This document shows positions 33,011 to 41,120 of a stretch of 64,000 bases of DNA, in pieces. Location: contig NZ_BBJJ01000002.1 of the NCBI RefSeq assembly GCF_000739815.1, positions 124,001-188,000 on the forward strand, written 5' to 3'. Numbering within the stretch: the first letter of the stretch is position 1; the number at the start of each line of letters is the position of its first letter. Source of the DNA: Paraburkholderia mimosarum LMG 23256 = NBRC 106338. GTDB lineage: Bacteria > Pseudomonadota > Gammaproteobacteria > Burkholderiales > Burkholderiaceae. A program made the position numbers and the translations under genes. Under the pieces are notes generated by a model that was given only the letters and a program-made list of their open reading frames with translations, was not told the origin of the DNA and ran no database searches.

Positions 33011-33023
33011 CTGGTCTGACCAG
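33011..33023. promoter_or_regulatory. Predicted FCD/GntR operator, copy A
   Basis: Perfect palindrome CTGGTCTGACCAG. It matches the TGGTNNNACCA form known for FadR/FCD repressors and lies about 8-20 bases downstream of the predicted dctA start site. Confidence 0.75.
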
Positions 33024-33037
33024 CACTGTTATAGCGG

Positions 33038-33066
33038 ATAGTAGGAAGCCGATATAGTGGAGTCAA
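33038..33066 (-). promoter_or_regulatory. Predicted sigma-70 promoter of dctA
   Basis: On the minus strand -35 TTGACT (33066-33061), exactly 17 bases, -10 TACTAT (33043-33038). It is among the best promoter matches in the window. Confidence 0.75.
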
Positions 33067-33096
33067 GGTCGCGATGTGCGGTGTTTACCCTCCTGC

Positions 33097-33105
33097 GGTC
33101 TGACC
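33097..33105. promoter_or_regulatory. Predicted FCD/GntR operator, copy B
   Basis: Core GGTCTGACC within GCGGTCTGACCAG, identical in core to copy A; it lies upstream of both divergent promoters. Confidence 0.65.
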
Positions 33106-33206
33106 AGTTTTCGGGCCGGAGCGCAGACCCTTGCCGCCACTCGCGCCGGGCCTTGACGCAATCTACGCAACGCACCATGCGGGTGCGCCGGGCGAGGACT
33201 ACAATG

Positions 33207-33219
33207 CTGGTCAGACCAC
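33207..33219. promoter_or_regulatory. Predicted FCD/GntR operator, copy C
   Basis: CTGGTCAGACCAC, core GGTCAGACC. It directly follows TACAAT (33200-33205), a candidate -10 box of the regulator gene, and is 22 bases upstream of its start, so autorepression is likely. Confidence 0.7.
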
Positions 33220-33240
33220 GCGAGATGCCCACGCCATCCG

Positions 33241-33966
33241 ATGAAGAACGTTCCGCACACCGTCACCGACGCCGCCATCGCCACGATCCGCGAACGGATC
33301 GAGGGCGGGCTCTATCCGGTCGGCACCCTCCTGCCCGCGCAGCGGCAACTGTCGGAGGAGCTGGCGATCAGCCGCGCGTCGCTGCGCGAGGCGCTCTCGA
33401 CGCTCGAAGCGCTCGGCATGCTGTCGATCCGCGCGGGCAAGGGCGTCTACGTGACGAGCGCGCAAGCCGCGAGTGCGCACCCATGGCGCTTCGCCGAGCA
33501 GACGTCGCTGCCCGACACCTACCAGATGCGCTACGCGCTCGAGGGCTTCGCCGCGCGCATGGCGGCGCTCGCCATCGGCGACGCCGACGTCGCGTGGCTC
33601 GAAGCGAACACCGAGGCGTTGCACAGCGCCCTCGCCTGCGAGGAACTCGACGAGGCCGCGCAACTTGACTTCGAGTTCCACATGCGCATCGTGAATCTCG
33701 CGGGCAACGCGGCGATCGAGTCGATCCTGCGCAGCAGCGCCGACATCATGAAGGAGAGCCAGCGCATGCCCTTCTACCGGCGCGAGCGCGTGCTGTCCAC
33801 GCACCGCGAGCACGCGCTGATCGTCGCGGCGCTCAAGGCGCGCGATTCGGCGGCGGCCGGCGAGGCGATCGAGGCGCACATCGCCAACGCGGCACAGCGC
33901 GCGGGCGTGTACTTTCCAACTCCGCCGGCCTTCGCCGGCGCGGCGCCACGTGCGATCGAGAAGTAA
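33241..33966 (+). CDS. GntR family regulator, FCD subfamily
   Basis: A 241-aa repressor. The winged helix-turn-helix (about residues 10-75) has LLPAQRQLSEELAISRASLR and LSTLEALGMLSIRAGKGVYV. The C-terminal FCD domain binds metal and small carboxylates; the Asp of LDFEFHMRIV and His residues of STHREHALIVAAL and AIEAHIANA fit its metal ligands. The gene is divergent from dctA with three matching palindromes between them, so it most likely controls dctA and itself. The effector is unknown; a dicarboxylate, glyoxylate or lactate-like acid is a reasonable guess. Confidence 0.9.
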   Translation: MKNVPHTVTDAAIATIRERIEGGLYPVGTLLPAQRQLSEELAISRASLREALSTLEALGMLSIRAGKGVYVTSAQAASAHPWRFAEQTSLPDTYQMRYALEGFAARMAALAIGDADVAWLEANTEALHSALACEELDEAAQLDFEFHMRIVNLAGNAAIESILRSSADIMKESQRMPFYRRERVLSTHREHALIVAALKARDSAAAGEAIEAHIANAAQRAGVYFPTPPAFAGAAPRAIEK

Positions 33967-33971
33967 GGACG

Positions 33972-34001
33972 AAAAAAAACCGCCCCGAGAGGCGGTTTTT
34001 T
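33972..34001. terminator. Bidirectional intrinsic terminator
   Basis: AAAACCGCC/GGCGGTTTTTT around CCGAGA, between the convergent FCD regulator gene and gapA. Confidence 0.85.
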
Positions 34002-34020
34002 CATGCAGCGCAGAGCGTGC

Positions 34021-35031
34021 TTACTTCGCGTTCGCGAAAGCCACAGCCGTATCGAGCATGCGGTTCGAGAAGCCCCACTCGTTGTCGTACCAGCTCGACA
34101 CCTTCACGAGACGGCCCGAGACCTTCGTGAGCGTGGCGTCGAACGTCGACGATGCCGGGTTGTGGTTGAAGTCGACCGAAACCAGCGGTGCGTCGTTGTA
34201 GCCCAGAATGCCCTTGAGCGCGCCTTCCGAAGCTTCCTTCATGATCGCGTTGACTTCCTCGACCGTCGTGTCGCGCTTGGCGATGAACGACAGGTCGACG
34301 ATCGACACGTTGATGGTCGGGACGCGGATCGCGTAGCCGTCGAGCTTGCCGTTCAGTTCCGGCAGCACGAGGCCGACAGCGGAGGCCGCGCCCGTCTTCG
34401 TCGGGATCTGGCTGTGCGTGGCCGAGCGCGCGCGGCGCAGGTCTTCGTGGTACACGTCGGTCAGGACCTGGTCGTTCGTGTACGCGTGGATCGTCGTCAT
34501 CAGGCCGGTTTCGAGGCCGATCTTGTCGTTCAGCGGCTTGACGAGCGGCGCGAGGCAGTTGGTCGTGCACGATGCGTTCGAGATGACCGTGTGCTCGGCC
34601 TTCAGCACGTTGTGGTTCACGCCGTAGACGATGGTCGCGTCGACGTCCTTGCCGCCGGGCGCCGAGATGATGACCTTCTTCGCGCCGCCCTTGATGTGGG
34701 CGCTCGCCTTTTCCTTGGTCGTGAAGAAGCCCGTGCACTCCATCACGACGTCGACGCCCAGCTCGCCCCACGGCAGTTCGGCCGGGTTGCGGTTGGCCAG
34801 CACGCGGATCTTGTCGCCGTTCACGACGAGGTAGTCGCCGTCCACCGAGACTTCGCCCGGGAACTTGCCGTGTGCCGTGTCGTATTGCGTCAGATGCGCG
34901 TTGGTCTTCGCGTCACCCAGGTCGTTGATCGCAACGATCTGGATGTCGTGCTTCTTGCCGTTCTCGTAGAACGCGCGAAGCGTGTTACGGCCGATGCGGC
35001 CGTAGCCATTGATAGCGACGCGAATGGTCAT
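34021..35031 (-). CDS. gapA: Glyceraldehyde-3-phosphate dehydrogenase, type I
   Basis: Glycolytic enzyme oxidising glyceraldehyde-3-phosphate to 1,3-bisphosphoglycerate. It is 336 aa. The Rossmann start [16 protein letters not shown] and the active-site [17 protein letters not shown] with its catalytic Cys are intact, as is [12 protein letters not shown] at the C-terminus. It is 137 bases downstream of tkt, in the same direction, an arrangement common in Burkholderiales. No HexR-like site was seen upstream. Confidence 0.98.
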   Translation of the reverse strand: MTIRVAINGYGRIGRNTLRAFYENGKKHDIQIVAINDLGDAKTNAHLTQYDTAHGKFPGEVSVDGDYLVVNGDKIRVLANRNPAELPWGELGVDVVMECTGFFTTKEKASAHIKGGAKKVIISAPGGKDVDATIVYGVNHNVLKAEHTVISNASCTTNCLAPLVKPLNDKIGLETGLMTTIHAYTNDQVLTDVYHEDLRRARSATHSQIPTKTGAASAVGLVLPELNGKLDGYAIRVPTINVSIVDLSFIAKRDTTVEEVNAIMKEASEGALKGILGYNDAPLVSVDFNHNPASSTFDATLTKVSGRLVKVSSWYDNEWGFSNRMLDTAVAFANAK

Positions 35032-35123
35032 GATTTATCTCCTGAGGGCTGAAAAAATTCTGAAACCAGTGCTGCACTGGCGTCTTCGCGCGCCGGGGCG
35101 GCGCTGCGCGACGCTCAAGGCAG

Positions 35124-35158
35124 CGGGCCCGCCCGATCTTGCCGATCAGGCGGGCCCG
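35124..35158 (-). terminator. Stem-loop after tkt
   Basis: A 10-bp perfect G/C stem CGGGCCCGCC/GGCGGGCCCG with a 15-nt loop. No T run follows on the minus strand, so it may act as a 3' stabiliser or partial terminator between tkt and gapA. Confidence 0.5.
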
Positions 35159-35168
35159 TCACGCTTGC

Positions 35169-37211
35169 TTAGTTGTCGAGCGCGGCCCTGGCCGTCGCCA
35201 CGACGTTTTCGACCGTGAAGCCGAAGTGCTTGAACAGCACGCCAGCCGGGGCCGATTCGCCGTAAGTGTCGATGCCGACCACGCCGCCTTCGAGGCCCAC
35301 GTACTTGCGCCAGAAGTCGGTCACGCCGGCTTCGATCGCGATGCGGCGCACGCCTCTCGGCAGCACACGCTCGCGGTATTCGGCGTCCTGCTTGTCGAAC
35401 ACGTTGGTCGACGGCATGGACACCACGCGGGCGCCAATGCCTTCGCGTTGCAGCGCTTCGACGGACTTCATCGCCAGTTCGACTTCCGAGCCCGTCGCGA
35501 TGAGGATCACCTTGCGGCTCGGGATGTCGTCGTTCCAGTCCTTGAGCACGTAGCCGCCCTTCGCGATGTTGGCGATCTGGGCATCGGTGCGCTCGTTGAA
35601 TGCGAGGTTCTGACGGCTGAAGATGAGGCTCGACGCGCCGTGATGCGCGATCGACTCGGTCCAGGCCACGGCGGTTTCCACGGTGTCGGCCGGGCGCCAG
35701 ACCGTCATGTTCGGAATCAGGCGCAGGCTTGCGACGTGTTCGATCGACTGGTGGGTCGGGCCGTCTTCACCGAGGCCGATCGAGTCGTGCGTGAACACGA
35801 AGATCGACGGGCACTTCATCAGCGCGGCCACGCGCAGCGCGTTGCGGCTGTAGTCGGAGAACGTGAGGAACGTGCCGCCGAACGCCTTGTAGCCGCCGTG
35901 CAGGTTGAGGCCGTTGAGCGCCGCGCTCATGCCGAACTCGCGCACGCCGTAGTTGATGTGGTTGCCCCACTGGATGCCGGTCTCGCCTGCCTTGGCGACG
36001 CGCACGGGCTTCGAGGCCTTCCAGTTGGTGAGGTTCGAACCGGTCAGGTCGGCCGAGCCGCCCAGCAGTTCGGGCAGTGCGGCGGCGAGACCTTCGATGG
36101 CCTGCTGCGATGCCTTGCGGGTGGCGACGGTTTCCTTGCGCGAGTCCGCGCCGGCGACGATCGCGGCAGCCTTCTGCGCCCAGTCGGCCGGCAGCTGGTG
36201 AGCCATGCGGCGCTCGAATTCCGCGGCTTCGGCCGGGTACTTCGACTTGTACGCAGCGAACTGCTCGTTCCATGCGGCTTCGAACTTCGCGCCGGCGGCC
36301 TTCGCGTCCCAGTCTGCGTAGACTTCCTGCGGCAGCGTGAACGGCTCCCACTTCCAGCCTGCGGCTTCGCGCCATTTGGCGATTTCCTCCGCACCGAGCG
36401 CCGCGCCGTGCACGTCGTGGCCGCCCTGCTTGGTGGGCGCGCCCTTGCCGATGATGGTCTTGCAGCAGATCAGCGTGGGCTTGTCAGAAGCCTTGGCCTT
36501 CTGGATGGCCGCGTCGACCGCGTCCACGTCGTGGCCGTCCACGTGCGGGATGACGTTCCAGCCGTAGGCTTCGAAGCGCTTGGGCGTGTCGTCGTGGAAC
36601 CAGTTGACCACGTCGCCGTCGATCGAGATGCCGTTGTCGTCATACAGCGCGATCAGCTTGTTGAGCTTGAGCGTGCCGGCGAGCGAGCAGGCTTCGTGCG
36701 AGATGCCTTCCATCAGGCAGCCGTCGCCGAGGAACACGTAGGTGTGGTGGTCGACGATCTTCGCATCGGCCTTGTTGAACTCCGCGGCGAGCAGCGCTTC
36801 GGCCAGCGCCATGCCGACCGAATTCGCGAGACCCTGGCCGAGCGGGCCCGTGGTCGTCTCCACGCCCGGCGTCATGCCGAATTCGGGGTGGCCCGGCGTT
36901 TTCGAGTGCAGCTGACGGAAGTTCTTCAGCTCCGCCATCGGCAGATCGTAGCCGGTCAAATGCAGCAGCGAGTAGAGCAGCATCGAGCCGTGGCCGTTCG
37001 ACAGCACGAAGCGGTCGCGGTCGCTCCAGTGCGGGTTCGTCGGGTTATGGCGCAGATGGCGCGACCACAGCGCGACGGCGATCTCGGCCATGCCCATGGG
37101 CATGCCGGGGTGGCCGGAATTCGCTTGCTGGACGGCGTCCATGGACAGCGCGCGGATTGCGTTGGCCATCAGCTGGGTGGTAGCAGGGGAGGCGGAGGAC
37201 GAGGTCGTCAT
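35169..37211 (-). CDS. tkt: Transketolase
   Basis: Thiamine-diphosphate enzyme moving two-carbon units in the pentose phosphate pathway, 680 aa. The ThDP motif begins at [13 protein letters not shown] and ends in ...[34 protein letters not shown] and [18 protein letters not shown] are also diagnostic. The start at 37211 ([20 protein letters not shown]) was chosen over a 48-residue extension with no site. It precedes gapA. Confidence 0.97.
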   Translation of the reverse strand: MTTSSSASPATTQLMANAIRALSMDAVQQANSGHPGMPMGMAEIAVALWSRHLRHNPTNPHWSDRDRFVLSNGHGSMLLYSLLHLTGYDLPMAELKNFRQLHSKTPGHPEFGMTPGVETTTGPLGQGLANSVGMALAEALLAAEFNKADAKIVDHHTYVFLGDGCLMEGISHEACSLAGTLKLNKLIALYDDNGISIDGDVVNWFHDDTPKRFEAYGWNVIPHVDGHDVDAVDAAIQKAKASDKPTLICCKTIIGKGAPTKQGGHDVHGAALGAEEIAKWREAAGWKWEPFTLPQEVYADWDAKAAGAKFEAAWNEQFAAYKSKYPAEAAEFERRMAHQLPADWAQKAAAIVAGADSRKETVATRKASQQAIEGLAAALPELLGGSADLTGSNLTNWKASKPVRVAKAGETGIQWGNHINYGVREFGMSAALNGLNLHGGYKAFGGTFLTFSDYSRNALRVAALMKCPSIFVFTHDSIGLGEDGPTHQSIEHVASLRLIPNMTVWRPADTVETAVAWTESIAHHGASSLIFSRQNLAFNERTDAQIANIAKGGYVLKDWNDDIPSRKVILIATGSEVELAMKSVEALQREGIGARVVSMPSTNVFDKQDAEYRERVLPRGVRRIAIEAGVTDFWRKYVGLEGGVVGIDTYGESAPAGVLFKHFGFTVENVVATARAALDN

Positions 37212-37585
37212 GTCGAGTCCGGAAGTGTGCAAAAAGCGGCGTGGGGGCGATGTCACAAAGCGCGGGCGCGCGCAGCAGCGGAGGGTCCGGAAGCTCGGCA
37301 AATCGCCCGCTCGGGCGCACATGCGGCGCCAGGAGACGCGAAACGGCCAGAGCAAACGGAAGAGGCTGCAAAGCGCATTATTCTAGCAGATCGTGGGGAT
37401 TATCCCTGGCCGCAGGGCGTCAGGCATCGGCATCCACGCCGGTCTGCGGCCGCTGCGGCCGGGGCCTGTTCCATGGACTTTATAATGGCGCTGTTGGCCC
37501 TCACTGTTGGCCCCATTTTCCGCGCCCGCTTTTTCACCGCCCTTCGAGCGCGGCTGGCTGCTCGGGCCGCGCCTCCAGGACTCTC
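37212..37585. other. Divergent region between tkt and speE
   Basis: About 370 bases without a recognised gene. A perfect TATAAT lies at 37481-37486 on the plus strand, about 100 bases before speE, but no good -35 box stands in front of it. Frames open across the region are judged to be G/C-driven. Confidence 0.4.
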
Positions 37586-38452
37586 GTGACCGACTCCCTC
37601 GTTTTCCACCCCGCGGCCAACGCGCTTTACGGCTTTCCCGGTGCGCGCCGCCTCGCCGCCGCCGACACGCCGTGGCAGCGCATCGAGGTCTGGGACACGC
37701 CGCAGCTCGGTTGCCTTTTCACGCTGGACGGCCGCCCGATGACCTCCGCCGGCGACGAATTCATCTACCACGAGTGCATGACGCACCCGGCCGCGCTCAC
37801 GCATCCCGCGCCGCGCGCGGCACTCGTGCTGGGCGGCGGCGACGGCGGTGCCGCGCGGCAACTGCTGCGCCATCCGGGCATCGGGCGCATCGTCGTGGCC
37901 GAACTGGACCCCGAGGTCGTGCGCCTGACCGGCGACTACCTGCCCGAAGTGCGCGGCAGCGCCTTCGACGATCCGCGCGTGGAACTCGTGCTCGGCGATG
38001 CCGCGGCGTTCGTCGCCACGACTCAAGAGCGCTTCGATCTGGTCGTCTTCGATCTGACTCCGCCGGATTCGCCAGCCGCCGGGCTCTATACGCCTGCGTT
38101 TTACGGCGCGCTAAAACGCGTGATGACGGCCAACGCTCTCGTCTCGCTGCATCTCGGCTCGCCGTTCCATCACGCCGAGCGGGTGGCCGCGCTGCTCGCC
38201 GGACTGCGGGCGGCTTTCCCGGTCGTGCGGCCGCTCGCCGCCTATGTGCCGCTCTACGGTTCGCTCTGGCTCATGGCGGTCGCGAGCGACGCGCTCGACC
38301 CTGCCGCTGCCGACGCCGCCACGCTGCAGGCGCGCGCGGCCGAGCGGCATCTCGAAGGCTTGCGCTACTACGACGCGCAGTTGCACGCGGCGCTCCTCAA
38401 AGCCGCGCTCACCGCCCGCGATAAACTAGGCGAACTCCTACAGCTTTACTGA
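37586..38452 (+). CDS. speE: Polyamine aminopropyltransferase (spermidine synthase)
   Basis: Transfers aminopropyl from decarboxylated S-adenosylmethionine to putrescine. With the GTG start at 37586 it is 288 aa, with AGGA five bases upstream. The catalytic and ligand motifs are YHECMTHPAAL, LVLGGGDGGAARQLLRHP, VVAELDPEVVRLT and VVFDLTPPDSPAAGLYTP. In the last motif the canonical Asp-x-Ser-Asp-Pro is replaced by DLTPPDS, which differs slightly from classic SpeE. The frame is open upstream, so the exact start is less certain than the identity. Confidence 0.88.
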   Translation: MTDSLVFHPAANALYGFPGARRLAAADTPWQRIEVWDTPQLGCLFTLDGRPMTSAGDEFIYHECMTHPAALTHPAPRAALVLGGGDGGAARQLLRHPGIGRIVVAELDPEVVRLTGDYLPEVRGSAFDDPRVELVLGDAAAFVATTQERFDLVVFDLTPPDSPAAGLYTPAFYGALKRVMTANALVSLHLGSPFHHAERVAALLAGLRAAFPVVRPLAAYVPLYGSLWLMAVASDALDPAAADAATLQARAAERHLEGLRYYDAQLHAALLKAALTARDKLGELLQLY

Positions 38453-38559
38453 CGCTGGCCATGGAAAATGGCAGTCCCTGATACTTGCCTCGTCGTGGGC
38501 GCATGAGCCCAGGAGCGGCAATGGGCGCCCCATCTGAAACGCGAATCTGGAGAGACTCG

Positions 38560-38973
38560 ATGACCCCACCCCGCCCCGCCGGCGTGCCGTGGCTCACCCC
38601 GTATCTGACGGTGCGCGATGCGCGCGCCTCGCTGGCCTTTTATCAGGCGGCCTTCGGTTTTGGCGTCCGTGACAGCGTGGAAGACGACGGCGCACTCATG
38701 CACGTGGAAATGACCTATCACGATCAGCTGATCGTCATGTTCGCGCCGGAAGGGGCGTTCGGGTCGACGGCGCGCACGCCGCAAAGCGCAAAAACGGTCG
38801 CGCCTCAATCCTTTTATTTGTATGTCGACGATGTCGACGCGGTTTATGCGCGGGCACTCGAAGCCGGCGCCAGATCGTTGAGCGAGCCACAGGACCAATT
38901 CTGGGGAGACCGTTTCGCGCAGGTCGAAGACCTCGACGGTTACCGCTGGGCGCTTGCTCGCCACCTGTCCTGA
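38560..38973 (+). CDS. VOC family protein (glyoxalase/PhnB-like)
   Basis: A 137-aa member of the vicinal-oxygen-chelate fold. The start at 38560 has GGAGAG upstream. The first half contains WLTPYLTVRDARASLAFYQA and the second SFYLYVDDVDAVYARALEAG then FWGDRFAQVEDLDGYRWALA, the two beta-alpha-beta modules of PhnB/YdcE-like proteins. It lies between speE and rsmE on the same strand; the substrate is unknown. It could be a small-molecule-modifying or resistance-type protein. Confidence 0.85.
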   Translation: MTPPRPAGVPWLTPYLTVRDARASLAFYQAAFGFGVRDSVEDDGALMHVEMTYHDQLIVMFAPEGAFGSTARTPQSAKTVAPQSFYLYVDDVDAVYARALEAGARSLSEPQDQFWGDRFAQVEDLDGYRWALARHLS

Positions 38974-38992
38974 ATCAATGAGAAATAGTCTT

Positions 38993-39733
38993 ATGCCCCG
39001 TTTTTTCGTCGGTAGTTCCCTCCAAACCGACGACGTTGTCACCCTTCCCGACGAGGTCACGCGGCACATCCAGGTGCTGCGCCTGCAACCCGGCGACACC
39101 GTCGTGCTGTTCAACGGCCTCGGCGGCGAATATAGCGCCGAGATTCTCGAAATGGAGCGCCGCGACACGCAGGTGCGTATCGGCCCGTACCGCGACATCG
39201 AGGCCGAACCGCCCTACCGGCTCACGCTCGCGCAAGGCATTGCGGGCAGCGACAAGATGGACTGGCTGATCGAAAAAGCGGTCGAACTGGGTGCCACGAA
39301 CTTCGTGCCGCTCACCACCTCGCGTAGCGTCGTGAGACTCTCGGGCGATCGCGCAGTGCGCCGCCAGGCACACTGGCAGCGCATCGTGCAGGCCTCGTGC
39401 GAACAGTGCGGCCGCAACCGCATGCCCGAAGTCGCGTCCACGCGGGAAATCGCCACGTGGCTCGGGTCGTTGCCCAAGCGCCCCGGCGACGGCGAGTTGC
39501 GCGTACTGCTCTCGCCGCGCGCGAACGTGTCGTTCTCCACCCTGCCCGCCGAGCCGCCGACGGGCGAAGTGACGGTGCTGGTCGGGCCCGAAGGCGGGTT
39601 TTCGTCGCTGGAAGAAGCCGCGGCGCTCGACCACGGTTTCATCGCCGTGGGGCTCGGGCCGCGCGTCCTGCGCACCGAAACGGCTGGCATCGCCGTGCTT
39701 GCGGCGCTCGCCGCACGCTGGGGTGGCTGGTAA
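38993..39733 (+). CDS. rsmE: 16S rRNA (uracil1498-N3)-methyltransferase
   Basis: SPOUT methyltransferase of helix 44 of 16S rRNA, 246 aa. The start at 38993 gives MPRFFVGSSLQTDDVVTLPD, the family start; an earlier Met at 38978 is also possible. The knot region has VLVGPEGGFSSLEEAAALDH and ALGPRVLRTETAGIAVLAAL-like GLGPRVLRTETAGIAVLAA, which bind S-adenosylmethionine. It is the last gene of the speE-VOC-rsmE run and ends at a terminator. Confidence 0.93.
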   Translation: MPRFFVGSSLQTDDVVTLPDEVTRHIQVLRLQPGDTVVLFNGLGGEYSAEILEMERRDTQVRIGPYRDIEAEPPYRLTLAQGIAGSDKMDWLIEKAVELGATNFVPLTTSRSVVRLSGDRAVRRQAHWQRIVQASCEQCGRNRMPEVASTREIATWLGSLPKRPGDGELRVLLSPRANVSFSTLPAEPPTGEVTVLVGPEGGFSSLEEAAALDHGFIAVGLGPRVLRTETAGIAVLAALAARWGGW

Positions 39734-39740
39734 AAATGAC

Positions 39741-39764
39741 AAAGCCCGCCGGAAGGCGGGCTTT
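39741..39764. terminator. Intrinsic terminator after rsmE
   Basis: AAAGCCCGCC/GGCGGGCTTT with a GGAA loop, followed by GGGTTTTC on the plus strand. Confidence 0.75.
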
Positions 39765-39841
39765 GGGTTTTCTGTGGCATGCGCGCGACGCAATGTTCGC
39801 TCGTCCAGGGCAAAATCGCCCGGCAAAATCGCCTGACGAAC

Positions 39842-40399
39842 TCAGGCGAACGAATAAAACACCCGGAACGGCACCTTGCGCTCGGCCCAAAATTCCGACG
39901 CTTCACGGAACACGTCGAGCAGTGTCTCGCGCCCGTCCTTGTCGAACTTCTGGGCGATCGGCAGTCCCTCAAGCACGATCACGAAACCCGGCTGCTCCCC
40001 AGCCTTCTGCACCAGATCGGTCAGGCAATCGTACAAACCATCGTAGTTCTTGCCGAAATGCTTCGGAAACAGAAACGATGTGGCAATGGTCTCGAGCACC
40101 TCCTGCCGGGTTTGCGCATTCGCGCAAAATGCGTAGAGGAAATGCTGCTGCAGCCGCTGGGCTTCGTCCGCGAGATCCTGAATGCGAAACGCCCGGATCG
40201 ACTGGACGATATTCGGCTGCACGGTCGAAAACAGGCTCATGGCCCCCTCGTTCGATGAAAGCGCCGCCTCGTCCTGGCGCGCCTCGCTGTCTTGCTTCAA
40301 TTGCATGACGCGCTGGAACAGGTTGCCCTCCCCGGACGCGAACAGATCGCTCGCGACCCGCGGGTCGTGTGCGTAAACGTTATCGCTCATACCGCTCAT
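39842..40399 (-). CDS. Barstar family ribonuclease inhibitor, N-terminally extended
   Basis: Cytoplasmic inhibitor predicted to bind and block the adjacent RNase. The barstar core is in the C-terminal half: FPKHFGKNYDGLYDCLTDLV corresponds to the barstar helix that plugs barnase, with the two key acidic residues kept. The protein is about 185 aa, twice the roughly 90 aa of classic barstar; the N-terminal 90 or so residues are of unknown function and do not look like a signal peptide. Start candidates are 40399 and 40390, 8 or 17 bases past the RNase stop codon, so the pair is probably co-translated. Upstream frames overlapping the RNase gene were rejected. Confidence 0.88.
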   Translation of the reverse strand: MSGMSDNVYAHDPRVASDLFASGEGNLFQRVMQLKQDSEARQDEAALSSNEGAMSLFSTVQPNIVQSIRAFRIQDLADEAQRLQQHFLYAFCANAQTRQEVLETIATSFLFPKHFGKNYDGLYDCLTDLVQKAGEQPGFVIVLEGLPIAQKFDKDGRETLLDVFREASEFWAERKVPFRVFYSFA

Positions 40400-40406
40400 C
40401 CCGGTG

Positions 40407-40805
40407 TCAATCAATAATTCGCCTGAAACTGGCGTAGTGGTCGTCGGAGTAGTAACAGTTGTCGGTCCGCTTGCGCGGGCCGCCGCAAACAATGCGCTTG
40501 GCGCCGCGGTTGTGCGCGCCTGACGTCGGCACGGTGTACTCGTGATAGTAGCCCCGCCGGTGCGGTGGCAATATCTGCTCGAAATTGCCGAATACGACGC
40601 CGTCCTTCTCATACGGGAACGGGCCGCCTGCCGCAATCAGGCCCAACGTATTGACCGCCTCGCGCGGCAGTTCGTTGACCGAAATGCTGCCGACCGAAGT
40701 ACTCGCCTCGTCTGCCTGATTCGTGCGCGCCTGAGCGCCGCAGGCTCCGAGCGCCGCCGTGACCGCTGCCGTGACCACCAGCGCGACCGCCGCAGCCCGC
40801 CGCAT
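40407..40805 (-). CDS. RNase Sa-like guanyl-specific ribonuclease, secreted/lipoprotein
   Basis: A 132-aa precursor of the N1/T1 microbial RNase family. The mature part matches Streptomyces RNase Sa closely in pattern: SVNELPREAVNTLGLIAAGG, FPYEKDGVVFGN, GYYHEYTVPTSGAHNRGAKR and DDHYASFRRIID. The catalytic Glu (in HEYTV), Arg (in KRIVCG) and His (in DDHYASF) are all present. The N-terminal 23 residues form a signal peptide ending in LGAC, an acceptable lipobox, so it may be lipid-anchored. It is followed at once by its barstar-type inhibitor. The start at 40805 was preferred over 40853 because it begins the signal peptide. Confidence 0.9.
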   Translation of the reverse strand: MRRAAAVALVVTAAVTAALGACGAQARTNQADEASTSVGSISVNELPREAVNTLGLIAAGGPFPYEKDGVVFGNFEQILPPHRRGYYHEYTVPTSGAHNRGAKRIVCGGPRKRTDNCYYSDDHYASFRRIID

Positions 40806-41120
40806 GCCGTACAAACCATCGCCGAAACAATGAGTTAGACGAGGCGCCATCACCTGGTTCCCGCTTCCCGAGTTACGTATTCGACGACGATGAAAGGTGT
40901 AAGGGTATCGCTAATGATGTCCAGAAGCAATGTTCGCCAGGCGACAACGGCCCGTGCTTGACTGCGCACAAAAACCAGACAGGTAAATTTTACAATCTGT
41001 TTTGTGCTATCACCCCTGCGGAGAAGCCTGATCTCCCCAAGCAAAAAGGCGGCGCGCCCATAGAGCGCGCCGCCTTTGGGAAGCAGTCACCGGCATTGCC
41101 GGTGCGACGGACGAATGCGC
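40806..41120. other. Intergenic region upstream of the RNase gene
   Basis: About 315 bases with lower G/C than its neighbours and no gene recognised. It contains A/T-rich runs such as GTAAATTTTACAATCTG around 40982-40998 and ends in the maeB terminator. Confidence 0.5.
41043..41077 (-). terminator. Intrinsic terminator of maeB
   Basis: Stem GGCGGCGCGC/GCGCGCCGCC with a CCATAGA loop; on the minus strand a T run (41047-41043) follows. Confidence 0.85.

Noticed and set aside
38111..38386. Minus-strand frames opposite speE
   Set aside because: Shadows of the speE coding sequence with no independent signals.
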